A stretch of DNA of 64,000 nucleotides from Delftia tsuruhatensis NBRC 16741 (GCF_001571325.1 NZ_BCTO01000032.1:1-64000); one strand, 5' to 3'. Shown: positions 25,813 to 34,529, numbered from the stretch's first letter. Made by a program: numbers and translations. Notes: generated from the letters alone by a model not told the origin.

Positions 25813-27027
25813 TCATGGCGTGCACAGGTTCTGCACGAAGGCATGCGTGGCCAATTGCGCGACTTCGCTCCTTCCTGTCATGTAGCAGCCATCCTGGCTC
25901 AGTGCCGAGGCCGCACTGTTCTCGCCGCCTGCGAGGGTTCCCTGGTCCACGGTGCCGCCCAAGGGGGTCCAGGTGATGGCGTGCGAACTTCCGTCGGCCA
26001 GTTCGCTGTGGCCTGCCACCGTTCCGTTGTCACCGATATCCACCACACGTGCATTCATGCCGCCAGGCAGCGGAGGAATATCGCGGATGACACCGGTCTG
26101 GCTGTTCCAGTAATAGGGCATGCTGCGCCCGTCTGCCAACTGGTAGTGCCCAATCACCTCGCCGAGGATGTTGAGATCGACGCCGCTGTTTCGCGCGGGC
26201 GGGGACGATATGGACAGCACCTGCGGACTGGAGGACGAGTTGAGCCAGACGACGGTGCGTCCACCCTGGGCACCAAAATCGCAGTAGCCCATGATGCGGG
26301 TATTGACGACGGTCTTTGCGCGGCAGAAGACGGCATTGAGAGGCAGGTTCAGGGCCGTGGCCATATAGCCGCCCAGGACTGCGGCAGACCAATAGACAGG
26401 ACGCGGATGCCCGCTGTTGTCGGGACAGTTGCCCACGATGCCCGGCATGTTGCCGCCCACCACGAAATTGTCCACATCGGACGGCACGCAGTTGGTGCTG
26501 TTCAGGCCCAGCAGGCCCGCCGGCAGCGCGCGTGCCGTGGTTTCATTGTTGCGCCACATGACAGGGCGGGACGTGTTGCTGCCGCTCAGGCTGACGCCTG
26601 CCACATAGCCGCCCTGGTTGTATGCCGTGGGCATGCTGCGCACATCGAGCGTCAGCGGCTGCAGTGTCTGCACCGTGGCCGGCGTGGCCGCATTCCAGAA
26701 CACGCCCACGGACACCGAATTGCCGTCCAGGCAGCTGCCCACCACCTGGCCGCTGTTGGTGATGGCCGCCGCGTTGCAGTTGCGCCCAGGCGACAGGCGC
26801 ACAAGGTCTGCCGCACTGCCCGGCGCCAGCGACACGAAGCCTGCGGACGAGCCGTCGCTCTCTGCACAGGCGCCCACGACATGGCCGCTGTTGTTGATGT
26901 CCAGGCCCACGCATTGCGGGCCTGCCGACGTGCCCACGTCCTGCATGGGCAGGGCCTGCGCGGCCGGCAGTGCCAGCAACGCAAGGCACGCCGCGGAAAA
27001 ATTCAAATGCTTTGGCTGAAGGCGCAT
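25813..27027 (-). CDS. Secreted HAF-repeat protein
   Basis: A 404-residue exported protein. It has a signal peptide (about 1-24, ending AAQA), then a series of HAF-type beta repeats with the pattern D-I-N-x-S/D-G-x-V-V-G followed by a W-x segment: GLDINNSGHVVGACAESDG, AAITNSGQVVGSC, LNILGEVIGHYQLADG, VVDIGDNGTVAGHSELADG. Eight or more cysteines suggest disulfides outside the cytoplasm. A ribosome site AGGAG precedes the ATG. The family is extracellular, function unknown. The region downstream holds a shortened copy of its last domain. Confidence 0.75.
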   Translation of the reverse strand: MRLQPKHLNFSAACLALLALPAAQALPMQDVGTSAGPQCVGLDINNSGHVVGACAESDGSSAGFVSLAPGSAADLVRLSPGRNCNAAAITNSGQVVGSCLDGNSVSVGVFWNAATPATVQTLQPLTLDVRSMPTAYNQGGYVAGVSLSGSNTSRPVMWRNNETTARALPAGLLGLNSTNCVPSDVDNFVVGGNMPGIVGNCPDNSGHPRPVYWSAAVLGGYMATALNLPLNAVFCRAKTVVNTRIMGYCDFGAQGGRTVVWLNSSSSPQVLSISSPPARNSGVDLNILGEVIGHYQLADGRSMPYYWNSQTGVIRDIPPLPGGMNARVVDIGDNGTVAGHSELADGSSHAITWTPLGGTVDQGTLAGGENSAASALSQDGCYMTGRSEVAQLATHAFVQNLCTP

Positions 27028-27192
27028 GAAGGGTTCTCCTGAAAAAGCAAAGAAGTCGTTCATGGAAATCGGGCGCCGAACAGGAAATCCGCATGGGGCT
27101 TGGCATATGCGTGCCGGTGCAGACGCTATTTCCGTGATCCGCATCCCGGCCCCACGATAGGCATCGCGGTATGGAGCCGTCCATCCGAGCAG

Positions 27193-27229
27193 CAATCAAA
27201 ACAACAAAAACAATCAACAAAATCAAAAG
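27193..27229. other. Purine/C-only A-rich tract
   Basis: About 37 bases that on the plus strand are almost only A and C with two T (repeats of CAAAA, CAACA and AATCA). It lies between the divergent HAF-repeat and Myb-like genes and would be stiff or bent DNA, such as an UP-element or nucleoid-protein site. Confidence 0.4.
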
Positions 27230-27321
27230 CTTGCAAAAGAATCCCCCATCAATAATTGTCTCATCGGCATCCGGGATTCAGGCCATGCCATAGCGCAGCG
27301 CCATATGAATGGGGGCTCTCC

Positions 27322-27816
27322 ATGGCAATCACACACTGCCTGACATCCGACAGCGCATGGCCGAATGGAGCAATTCGCCGCCGCTGGAGTCCGGCAGAAC
27401 TGCTGGCACTCGAACGCTGGGCCGGCGTCCTGCCCGTGCAGGTGATCTGCCGCCGGCTGGACCGCAGCGAACGCTCCGTTCGCTGCCAGATGCACAGGCG
27501 CGGCCTGAGCACCCGGGTCCGCGAAGGCGTCGGGCTGAGGCAGGTCTGCGAGGATCTGCAGCTTTCTGCACGGTCGGTGAGGGCCTTCATCCTCGATGGC
27601 CGTCTGCGCCTGCACAGCGCACAGGTGCATGGCGAGATGGTGGCGCAGCTTCATTGGTCCCTGCGCCGCTGGTTGCAAACAGCGCAAAGCCGCTTGTGCC
27701 GTATCAGCCATTTGAGGGTTACCGAGACATCCCTCAGGCGCTTTGCGCGGGAAGCGGATTTCGGCGCATCAGGCAGCCGCACGGGCGCGGCATGGCAACA
27801 CTGGGCATCCGGCTAG
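27322..27816 (+). CDS. Myb/SANT-like DNA-binding protein
   Basis: The 164-residue basic protein has a Myb/SANT-like helix set (RRRWSPAELLALERWA, then ICRRLDRSERSVRCQMHRRG) and a second helix-turn-helix-like stretch (LRQVCEDLQLSARSVRAFILDG) that resembles a MerR-type excisionase fold. It is likely a DNA-binding regulator. The ATG MAITHCLTS is preferred; a TTG at 27256 would add 22 residues. It lies between the HAF-repeat gene and the lipoamide-dehydrogenase-like gene; a 12-bp repeat array begins about 135 bases after its stop and could be its target (inference). Confidence 0.55.
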   Translation: MAITHCLTSDSAWPNGAIRRRWSPAELLALERWAGVLPVQVICRRLDRSERSVRCQMHRRGLSTRVREGVGLRQVCEDLQLSARSVRAFILDGRLRLHSAQVHGEMVAQLHWSLRRWLQTAQSRLCRISHLRVTETSLRRFAREADFGASGSRTGAAWQHWASG

Positions 27817-27950
27817 CCCCTGCGCGGCACGGGCCGGGCCCTGGATGTCCAGCAGCGGTTTCGGCCCTTCGCCTACGACTGCCGCGAGCGCCAGCATGCA
27901 GACTGGCACGCATGTCCCATGGCAGGCGAGGCAGTCATCTCGACCATCTG

Positions 27951-28010
27951 TCGGCACTTCAGTCAGCACTCCCGTCGGCACACCTTTCGGCACATCCACC
28001 GGCAGCGGAG
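27951..28010. repeat. 12-bp direct-repeat array TCGGCAC-N5
   Basis: Four head-to-tail units at 27951, 27963, 27975 and 27987 begin TCGGCAC, TCAGCAC, TCGGCAC and TCGGCAC, each followed by five variable bases; a fifth, weaker unit (CCGGCAG) follows at 27999. The exact 12-base period puts the units close to one helical turn apart. It ends 44 bases before the flavoprotein ATG, so it may be an iterated regulator site. Confidence 0.7.
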
Positions 28011-28053
28011 ACCTCCACGGGACCTGGTGCCACAGTCAAAGGAATCAGACAGA

Positions 28054-29478
28054 ATGAAAAACCCACCCACCACCGCCCTCGACGTGATCATCGTCGGTGC
28101 CGGCTCGGCCGGACTGTCGGCACTGCGCGAGGTGCGCAAGCACACGGAGCATTTCGCCATCGTCAACGACGGGCCCTGGGGAACGACCTGCGCGCGGGTG
28201 GGATGCATGCCGTCCAAGTTGCTGATCGAGGCGGCCAACGCCTTCCATGCACGCCATCACTTCGATGCCTTCGGCATACGCGGCGCGAGCGGGCTGCAGC
28301 TGGACCTGCCCGCCGTTTTGCGCCGCGTGCGCAAGCTGCGCGACGAGTTCGTGGCAAGCACGATCAAGGCCACGGAGGGCCTGGGCTGGCGGGCCATCGA
28401 CGGGCGTGCCAGGCTGCTGGCAGCCAATCGGATCGAGGTCAATGGCAAGGTGCTGGCTGCGCGCAAGCTCATCCTCGCTCCGGGCTCCAGCCCCGTGGTG
28501 CCGGAGGAATGGAAGCGCTTTGGCAAGCGCATCCTGACCACCGACACCTTGTTCGAACGCAAGACGCTGGGCCCGCGCGTGGCCGTCGTCGGCCTGGGTC
28601 CGCTGGGCGTGGAGATTGCACAGGCGCTGGCGCGGCTGGGACTGGAGGTCACCGCACTGGGACGCGGCCCGAAGCTGGCGGGCCTGTCCGACCCGAATGT
28701 CACCGGCGCATTGCGGCATCTGCTTGAGAAAGAGATGGTGGTGATCACCGACCATGAAGTGCAGTTGAGCAAGGGCCCGGACAGCAGCATCGTCGTGCGT
28801 GCAGGCGACACCCGCATCGTCGTGGACCATGTGGTGGCCGCCATGGGTCGGCGCCCGCAGCTCGAAGGCCTGGGCCTTGAGACGCTGGGACTTGAGCTGG
28901 ACGAACACGGCCAGCCGCCCGTAAGCCGCGAGACACTGCAGGTCGGCGAGCTGCCGCTGTTCCTCGCGGGCGATGCCAATGGCGACCGCCCCTTGCTGCA
29001 TGAGGCCGTGGACGAAGGCCATATCGCGGGCACCAACGCCATGGCAGAGAATGTGGCCTGCTTCGAGCGGCGCACGCCGCTGTCCATTGTCTTCAGCTCG
29101 CCCAACGCGGCCGTCGTGGGCCAGCCCATGAAGGCGCTGCTGGGCCAGGACTTCGTGGTGGGCCGCGTGGATTTCGCGCACCAGGGGCGTGCACGGGCTG
29201 CGCAGCGCAACGCGGGCCTGCTTCATGTCTATGCGGACCCGGCCAGCGGCCGGCTGCTGGGCGCGGAAATGTGCGCACCGGGCGGCGAGCATCTGGCCCA
29301 TCTGCTGGCCCTGGCCGTGCAGCAGCAACTGACCGTGCAGGAGCTGCTGCGCACGCCCATCTATCACCCCGTGCTGGAAGAGGGCCTGCGCACCGCCTTG
29401 CGCGACGCGGTGCGCCAGCTGCCCCAGCAGCCGCCCTCCGACCTGGGCAACTGCGATTCTTTGCCCATGGACGATTGA
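28054..29478 (+). CDS. Dihydrolipoamide dehydrogenase-like flavoprotein
   Basis: Class I pyridine nucleotide-disulfide oxidoreductase of 474 residues. It shows the FAD fold VIIVGAGSAGLS (GAGSAG 15-20), the redox pair C46/C51 in GTTCARVGCMPSK, an NAD(P) fold VAVVGLGPLGVEIAQAL, the second FAD motif FLAGDANGDRPLLHEA, and a C-terminal HPVLEE that supplies the His-Glu pair. No 2-oxoacid dehydrogenase genes are adjacent, so it is not an obvious E3; a stand-alone soluble thiol or quinone reductase is equally likely. The ATG at MKNPPTTALDV follows a GGA site and the repeat array. Confidence 0.88.
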   Translation: MKNPPTTALDVIIVGAGSAGLSALREVRKHTEHFAIVNDGPWGTTCARVGCMPSKLLIEAANAFHARHHFDAFGIRGASGLQLDLPAVLRRVRKLRDEFVASTIKATEGLGWRAIDGRARLLAANRIEVNGKVLAARKLILAPGSSPVVPEEWKRFGKRILTTDTLFERKTLGPRVAVVGLGPLGVEIAQALARLGLEVTALGRGPKLAGLSDPNVTGALRHLLEKEMVVITDHEVQLSKGPDSSIVVRAGDTRIVVDHVVAAMGRRPQLEGLGLETLGLELDEHGQPPVSRETLQVGELPLFLAGDANGDRPLLHEAVDEGHIAGTNAMAENVACFERRTPLSIVFSSPNAAVVGQPMKALLGQDFVVGRVDFAHQGRARAAQRNAGLLHVYADPASGRLLGAEMCAPGGEHLAHLLALAVQQQLTVQELLRTPIYHPVLEEGLRTALRDAVRQLPQQPPSDLGNCDSLPMDD

Positions 29479-29506
29479 TCGCGCGCGGCCCAGGGCCGCA
29501 CGCGGA

Positions 29507-31327
29507 TCAATCCTGGGGCGCGCTCTGCGGGGCGCTTACTTCCGACAGCGTCCACCCGCCATTGCCATTGACCGCCAGCGCGTGGGTATGGAAACCCGCC
29601 AGCGTGCTGCGGTGGCCCACGCTCACCAGCATGGTCGAGCGCATCTGCTCGCGCAGCAGCGTGTACAGCGCATGCTCCAGGCCCTCGTCCATGGCCGAGG
29701 TGGATTCATCGAGAAAGACGATGGCGGGCCGGTTGAACAGCACGCGCGCAAAGGCCAGGCGCTGCTGCTCGCCAATCGACAGGATGCGGGACCAATCCTG
29801 GTTGACATCCAGCTTGTCGGCCAGATGGGCCAGGCTGACCTGGCGCAGCGCCTGTTGAAGGCGCTCGTCGTCCTGCGGTGAAGCATCCATCGGATAGGCA
29901 ATGGCCGTGCGCAGGTCCCCCAGCGGCAGATACGGGCGCTGCGACAGGAACAGCGCCTGGTGGCCGCCCGGGCGGCCCACCGTGCCCTGGGCATGCGGCC
30001 ACAGGCCGGCAATGGACCGCAGCAAGGTGGTCTTGCCGCTGCCCGAAGGCCCCTTGATCAGCAGCGCCTGGCCGGGAATGAGCTTGAGTTGCAGGCCGCT
30101 GAGCAGGTGGTGGCCGTCCGGGCGGCTGACCTGCAGACCCTCGATGTCCAGGGCGCCGGGTTGATCTTTGTGGACGACCTGGGGCAGTTCGCGGGTCTGG
30201 GCATTGGCATCCAGAAAGCCGCACAGGCGGTCCAGCGCGGCGCGGTACTGGGCGAAGGTGTCGTAGGAGGTTCGGAAGAAGGACAGCGCATCCTGCACCT
30301 GCCCGAAGGCCTGCGAGGTCTGCATCACATCACCGAGCTTGATGGCACCGCTGAAAAAGCGCGGCGCCTGCAGCAAAAAGGGAAAGACCACGGCCACCTG
30401 GTTGACGGTGAGGTTGAAGCCGTCGAACTTCAGGCTGCGGTAGACCAGCGCCCAGACATTGGCGATCAACGCCGAAAAGCGCGTCAAAAGCGTGTTGCGC
30501 TCGATGGCCGCGCCCTGGTAGAAGGCGATGTTCTCCGCATATTCGCGCACGCGCACCAGGGCGTAGCGGAAGTTGGCGGTCAGCCTCTCGTTCAGGAAGT
30601 TCAGCCGGATCAGCGGCTGGCCCAGGCGAAAGGCGATCAGCGTGGCGACGATCACATAGAGGTAGACCGCGAACACCATGGCCCGCGGAACCTCCACGCC
30701 CGCCACCGCGATGGGCGCGGACAGCCCCCAGAGAATGCCCGTGAACGCCACCAGCGAGACCACCGCGCTGACGGCACCCAGCGCCAGGGTCAGCGAGTTC
30801 GAGACAAAGGTGTTCACATCCAGCTCGATGCGCTGGTCGGGGTTGTCCACCGGCTCGTCCAGGAAGTGGCTGCGATAGTAGGCATCGCCGCGCATCCAGT
30901 CGGTGGTCACGCGCTCGTTGAGCCAGACCCGCCAGCGGATGCGAAACGCCTGGTTCACATAGAAATTGAACAGCTCGCGCAGGATGTGGACCGTGGCCAG
31001 CACCGCAAAGATACCCAGGAAGCGCCAAAAGCCCTTCTGGTCCAGTTCCTGCAGCGCGCTGTAGAAGCCGTTGTACCAGTAGGAAAACAGCACGTTCATG
31101 CGCACCGAGACCAGGGCCAGCACCAGCAGCAGCGTGAACACCAGCAGCGGCCACCAGCTGTTTCTGGGGTGCAGGAACGGGCCGGCCAGCTGCCAGAACT
31201 GCCGACCCCAGCGGGTGAATCGAACCACCAGCAGCGCCACGGCCGCGAAAGCCACGACGGTGATCACTGAGGCCGCCGCCAGCCAGACCAGGCTTTCCTG
31301 CAGCGCCTTGCTCCAATCCATGTCCAT
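29507..31327 (-). CDS. SbmA/BacA-YddA type ABC transporter (fused permease-ATPase)
   Basis: Inner-membrane half transporter of 606 residues. The N-terminal 340 residues carry about six hydrophobic segments and the SbmA/BacA-like cores (WRVWLNERVTTDWMRGDAYY; QRIELDVNTFVSNSLTL). The ATPase has Walker A GPSGSGKTT, a diverged signature LSIGEQQRLAFARVL and Walker B AIVFLDESTSAMD. YddA-type proteins fuse an SbmA-like membrane part to an ATPase; substrates for the family include peptides and cobalamin. It converges with the flavoprotein gene and is the only gene of its unit. Confidence 0.92.
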   Translation of the reverse strand: MDMDWSKALQESLVWLAAASVITVVAFAAVALLVVRFTRWGRQFWQLAGPFLHPRNSWWPLLVFTLLLVLALVSVRMNVLFSYWYNGFYSALQELDQKGFWRFLGIFAVLATVHILRELFNFYVNQAFRIRWRVWLNERVTTDWMRGDAYYRSHFLDEPVDNPDQRIELDVNTFVSNSLTLALGAVSAVVSLVAFTGILWGLSAPIAVAGVEVPRAMVFAVYLYVIVATLIAFRLGQPLIRLNFLNERLTANFRYALVRVREYAENIAFYQGAAIERNTLLTRFSALIANVWALVYRSLKFDGFNLTVNQVAVVFPFLLQAPRFFSGAIKLGDVMQTSQAFGQVQDALSFFRTSYDTFAQYRAALDRLCGFLDANAQTRELPQVVHKDQPGALDIEGLQVSRPDGHHLLSGLQLKLIPGQALLIKGPSGSGKTTLLRSIAGLWPHAQGTVGRPGGHQALFLSQRPYLPLGDLRTAIAYPMDASPQDDERLQQALRQVSLAHLADKLDVNQDWSRILSIGEQQRLAFARVLFNRPAIVFLDESTSAMDEGLEHALYTLLREQMRSTMLVSVGHRSTLAGFHTHALAVNGNGGWTLSEVSAPQSAPQD

Positions 31328-31611
31328 GTCGGAGATCCTCGGGTTGTGTGGGTGGAGAGAATCTACTCCTGTTCAGACAGGCCGGCGGGCAGGCCTGGGC
31401 GCATGCCGGCAGCAAGCCATCTGCGCTTGCAATGCCCCCATCGCCGTTGCCGATGGGGCCGCTGCCGACAAGGCCGCTGCGCAGGATTAACATTCCGTGC
31501 GTGCCGCCCCGGCGGCAGGCACGAAGACAGGACCGGCCCGCGCGGTTCCCCCACGACAACAGCGATGCCCTCCCGGGGCCCTGCCCGGGCGGCTCAGACA
31601 CAAGCCAGAAC

Positions 31612-32223
31612 ATGCCCGCATCGCCGCCCCAGGCCCACCCGCCACACGACCCCGCCGATGTGCCGGCCCGGCGCCCCGCCCCCGCCAATCTGCGCGATCT
31701 GTTCTGGTCCTTCACCTGGCTGGCCCTGCAGGGCTTTGGCGGTGTGCTGGCCGTGGTACAGCGCGAGCTGGTCGAGAAAAAGCGCTGGCTGACCAATGAA
31801 GAGTTTGTGGAGGACTGGGCCGTGGCCCAGATCATGCCCGGCCCCAATGTGGTCAACCTGTCCATCACCATTGGCGAGCGCTACTTCGGCTGGCGCGGTG
31901 CCGTGGTGGCCGTGTGCGGCATGCTGTGCTTTCCCATGCTGCTGGTGCTGACGCTGACCGTGATCTATTCCCAGCTGGCCGACCACCCCGCCGTGGCCGG
32001 CGCGCTGCGCGGCATGGGCGCCGTCGCAGCCGGCCTGGTGGCGGGCATGGGCCTGAAGCTGGCCAGCACGCTGAGCCGCCACCCGCTGGGGCGCTGGTGC
32101 AGCGCGGGCCTGGCGCTGGCCTCGTTCATTGCCATGGCGGTGATGCGCATTCCGCTGGCCTGGGTGCTGCTGGTGGTCGGCGGCGCGGGCTGCGTGCTGA
32201 CCTGGAGAAAGCTCACGCCATGA
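31612..32223 (+). CDS. chrA: Chromate transporter, first half (ChrA domain)
   Basis: A 203-residue membrane protein with the ChrA domain: LFWSFTWLALQGFGGVLAVVQ and the APGPN-like segment IMPGPNVVNLSITIG. About five or six hydrophobic segments. Its stop overlaps the ATG of the next gene (ATGA), which encodes a second, homologous ChrA domain, so together they are the split or short-chain form of the CHR family that works as a pair. The first 25 residues are Pro- and His-rich. The substrate could be chromate or another oxyanion. Confidence 0.88.
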   Translation: MPASPPQAHPPHDPADVPARRPAPANLRDLFWSFTWLALQGFGGVLAVVQRELVEKKRWLTNEEFVEDWAVAQIMPGPNVVNLSITIGERYFGWRGAVVAVCGMLCFPMLLVLTLTVIYSQLADHPAVAGALRGMGAVAAGLVAGMGLKLASTLSRHPLGRWCSAGLALASFIAMAVMRIPLAWVLLVVGGAGCVLTWRKLTP

Positions 32224-32828
32224 ATGCTGCCCACCAGATTGCACTGAGCCTGCAGCCCGCCGACTGGTTGCAGTTGCTGCTGTATTTCCTGACGCTGTCG
32301 CTGATGGCCGTGGGCGGGGCCATTGCCACGGCGCCCGACATGCACCGTTTTCTGGTCGATGGCCATGGCTGGCTCAGCGAGGCGCAATTCAGCTCCTCCA
32401 TCGCCATTGCCCAGGCGGCGCCCGGGCCCAATGTGCTGTTCATCGCCCTGCTGGGATGGAACCTGGGCCTGAACGCAGGCGGAGGCACGGGCCTGCTGGC
32501 CTGGGCCTTTGGAGCACTGGGCGTGACCATCTGCATGGTGGGCATCCTCTTGCCCAGTTCGCTGCTGGCCTGGCAGGCATCGCGCTGGGGCCAGCGCAAC
32601 AGGAACCGGCGCGGCGTGCGGGCCTTCAAGCAGGGCATGGGCCCTCTGGTCATCGGCCTGCTGCTGGCCACGGGCTGGCTGCTGGGCACGGGCAGCGGCC
32701 GCCCCGCCCAGGATTGGCGCCTGTGGCTGCTGACCCTGGTCTGCGCCCTGCTGGTCTGGCGCACGCGCATCCACCTGCTGTGGCTGCTGGGCGCCGGCGC
32801 GGCGCTGGGAGCGCTGGGCTGGATCTGA
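32220..32828 (+). CDS. chrA: Chromate transporter, second half (ChrA domain)
   Basis: A 202-residue membrane protein homologous to the preceding one, with LYFLTLSLMAVGGAIATAPDM and the conserved AQAAPGPNVLF. The four-base overlap with its partner implies equal synthesis and a heterodimer with antiparallel halves, as known for short-chain CHR pairs. No chrB regulator is present nearby. It converges with the sirtuin gene. Confidence 0.88.
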   Translation: MNAAHQIALSLQPADWLQLLLYFLTLSLMAVGGAIATAPDMHRFLVDGHGWLSEAQFSSSIAIAQAAPGPNVLFIALLGWNLGLNAGGGTGLLAWAFGALGVTICMVGILLPSSLLAWQASRWGQRNRNRRGVRAFKQGMGPLVIGLLLATGWLLGTGSGRPAQDWRLWLLTLVCALLVWRTRIHLLWLLGAGAALGALGWI

Positions 32829-32939
32829 GCGGATGCGCGAGAGGGAGGGGACTGCCCCGGTTGTGCGTCAAAAGGAGCCGCCATGGCGCAAGCCCCTTCC
32901 CTCCCCCTGGGCCGCGTCGGGCGGCCTGCCCCTCCGCCT

Positions 32940-33719
32940 TCAGTCGCCCAGCAGTAGCGGCAGCACCTGTGCCGACGGGCCGCGCAGGCATTGGTGGGCC
33001 GCGTCATCCAGCTCGGACGGTGCGGGATTGATCACGGCCACATGTGCGCCCGCCCTGCGTGCGATTCGCGCCAGCCCTGCAGCCGGGTACACGGCGCCCG
33101 ATGTGCCCACCACCAGCAGCACATCGCAGTGCTGCACCGCCGCCTCGGCGGCCTGCCACACGCCCATGGGCAGGGACTCGCCGAACCAGACCACGCCCGG
33201 GCGCACCAGGTTGCCGCAGACGGCGCACTGCGGCGGCTCGCCCGGCTTCACCTGGGCCAGATCGCAGCATGCGCGCGGCCTTTCCAGCCATCGGTCCCGC
33301 ATCAGCTCACCATGCAGGCACAGCACGCCGGGGCTGCCTGCGCGCTGGTGCAGGCCATCGACGTTCTGCGTGACCAGCGTCATGCGGCCCGGGTGGCGCA
33401 AGGCCCATTGCGCCAGCGCATGGTGGCCGGCGTTGGGCTGCACCGCAGCCACGGCTTCGCGCCGGTGCGCATACCACTGCCAGACGCGCTGCGGATGCGC
33501 GCGAAAGCCTGCCTCGCTGGCCATGTCCTGCGGGTTGAACTGTGCCCAGTAGCTGTTCTTGTCGTCGCGAAAGGTGGGTACGCCGGATTCGGCGCTGACG
33601 CCTGCGCCCGTGAGCACCGCGATATGGGCTGCACGCGCGATGCGGTCGCGCAGCTCGCCCTGGCCGGCCAGTTCAGGCTCGGCGGGGGAAGGCGAGGAAA
33701 GGGAATGTTCGTCGGGCAT
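32940..33719 (-). CDS. NAD-dependent protein deacylase (sirtuin)
   Basis: A 259-residue Sir2 protein that removes acyl groups from lysines using NAD. It has the NAD loop TGAGVSAESGVPTFRD, the catalytic QNVDGLHQRAGSPGVLCLHG with the active-site His, and a four-cysteine zinc site (RACCDL and CAVCG). A YAHRRE segment gives the Y-x-x-R pair that in SIRT5/CobB-like enzymes favours negatively charged acyls such as succinyl. The start MPDEHSLSS is chosen over a Met 18 codons upstream; the first 20 residues are poorly conserved. Four TetR bases upstream share the strand but not obviously the job. Confidence 0.92.
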   Translation of the reverse strand: MPDEHSLSSPSPAEPELAGQGELRDRIARAAHIAVLTGAGVSAESGVPTFRDDKNSYWAQFNPQDMASEAGFRAHPQRVWQWYAHRREAVAAVQPNAGHHALAQWALRHPGRMTLVTQNVDGLHQRAGSPGVLCLHGELMRDRWLERPRACCDLAQVKPGEPPQCAVCGNLVRPGVVWFGESLPMGVWQAAEAAVQHCDVLLVVGTSGAVYPAAGLARIARRAGAHVAVINPAPSELDDAAHQCLRGPSAQVLPLLLGD

Positions 33720-33776
33720 CGGGGCGGCGATGGAAAAAAGGCAGGCCATTGTGAGGCAGTGTCGCCCCGCCACGCA

Positions 33777-34415
33777 TCAAATGCCTTTTTCCACCATCTC
33801 CAGCAGGCGCAGCGCCAGCGCACGCCGCTGCTCGGCGGTGGCGTGGCGCAGCGGCCCGTCTATCACCAGCAAGGCCATGCCGTGCACCGCGGACCAGGCC
33901 AGGAACTCGGCCTGGGGCCGGCGCTCGGCAGGCAGCACGCCGGCCTCGGCCATGCTGTCCAGCGCATAGCCCAGCAGCTCGAACGAGTTCAGTCCCATGG
34001 CCGCTGCACGCGTGGTGTCGGGCGGCAGGTCCACGTCGTACTCGACCGAAGCAAAGGCCGTGCGAAACCAGCCGGTCTCCGTCTGGGCAAAGCCCAGATA
34101 GCCGCGCCCCACGGCGGCCAGCAGCGCGCGTGAGCGCTGCAGCACATCGGGCAGGGTGCGCGCCTGGGCCATTTCGGCCTCGATGGCTGCGGCCAGTGCG
34201 CCCAGGGCCGCAGCGCGCACGGCATCAAACAGCGCCTGGCGGTTGGCAAAGTGACGATAGGCTGCATTGGGCGCCACGCCCGCGCGGCGCGTGGCCTCGC
34301 GCAGCACGATCGCCTGGGGACCGCCTTCACGCGCCAGCGCCAGGCCAGCCTCGACCAGGGCCTGGCGCAGGTCGCCATGGTGATATGACTCACGCCTGAC
34401 ACGTCGCTGCGTCAC
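33777..34415 (-). CDS. TetR-family regulator
   Basis: A TetR repressor of about 212 residues: HTH at the N-terminus (IVLREATRRAGVAPNAAYRHFANRQALFDAV would be the DNA-binding helices) and a WHG-like C-terminal domain with WSAVHGMALLVIDG. The GTG start used here has an AAGGAAG ribosome site seven bases upstream; a GTG ten codons earlier has none. It diverges from the VOC/SRPBCC operon across 222 bases that contain a perfect TGGAC-AGC-GTCCA palindrome, so it probably controls that operon and itself. Confidence 0.88.
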   Translation of the reverse strand: MTQRRVRRESYHHGDLRQALVEAGLALAREGGPQAIVLREATRRAGVAPNAAYRHFANRQALFDAVRAAALGALAAAIEAEMAQARTLPDVLQRSRALLAAVGRGYLGFAQTETGWFRTAFASVEYDVDLPPDTTRAAAMGLNSFELLGYALDSMAEAGVLPAERRPQAEFLAWSAVHGMALLVIDGPLRHATAEQRRALALRLLEMVEKGI

Positions 34416-34516
34416 TGTTTTGCTTCCTTTTTTCTGCGTGGCCACATCACCCGAGAGGGAAGACAGCCCTGCCCCGCCGATTTACAGCTTGACACCGAAG
34501 CTGACAGCGCTTGATG

Positions 34517-34529
34517 TGGACAGCGTCCA
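34517..34529. promoter_or_regulatory. TGGAC-AGC-GTCCA palindrome, candidate TetR operator
   Basis: A perfect inverted repeat between the divergent TetR and VOC-operon genes, about 100 bases from each start. Position and symmetry suit a TetR dimer site. Confidence 0.45.

Noticed and set aside
31436..31458. CCCCATCG-N7-CGATGGGG stem upstream of chrA
   Set aside because: No T tract and no known regulator site; could form by chance in this GC content.
32829..32939. GGGAGGG...CCCTCCC pairing between chrA and the sirtuin as a terminator
   Set aside because: Arms are far apart and homopurine/homopyrimidine, with no T tract.
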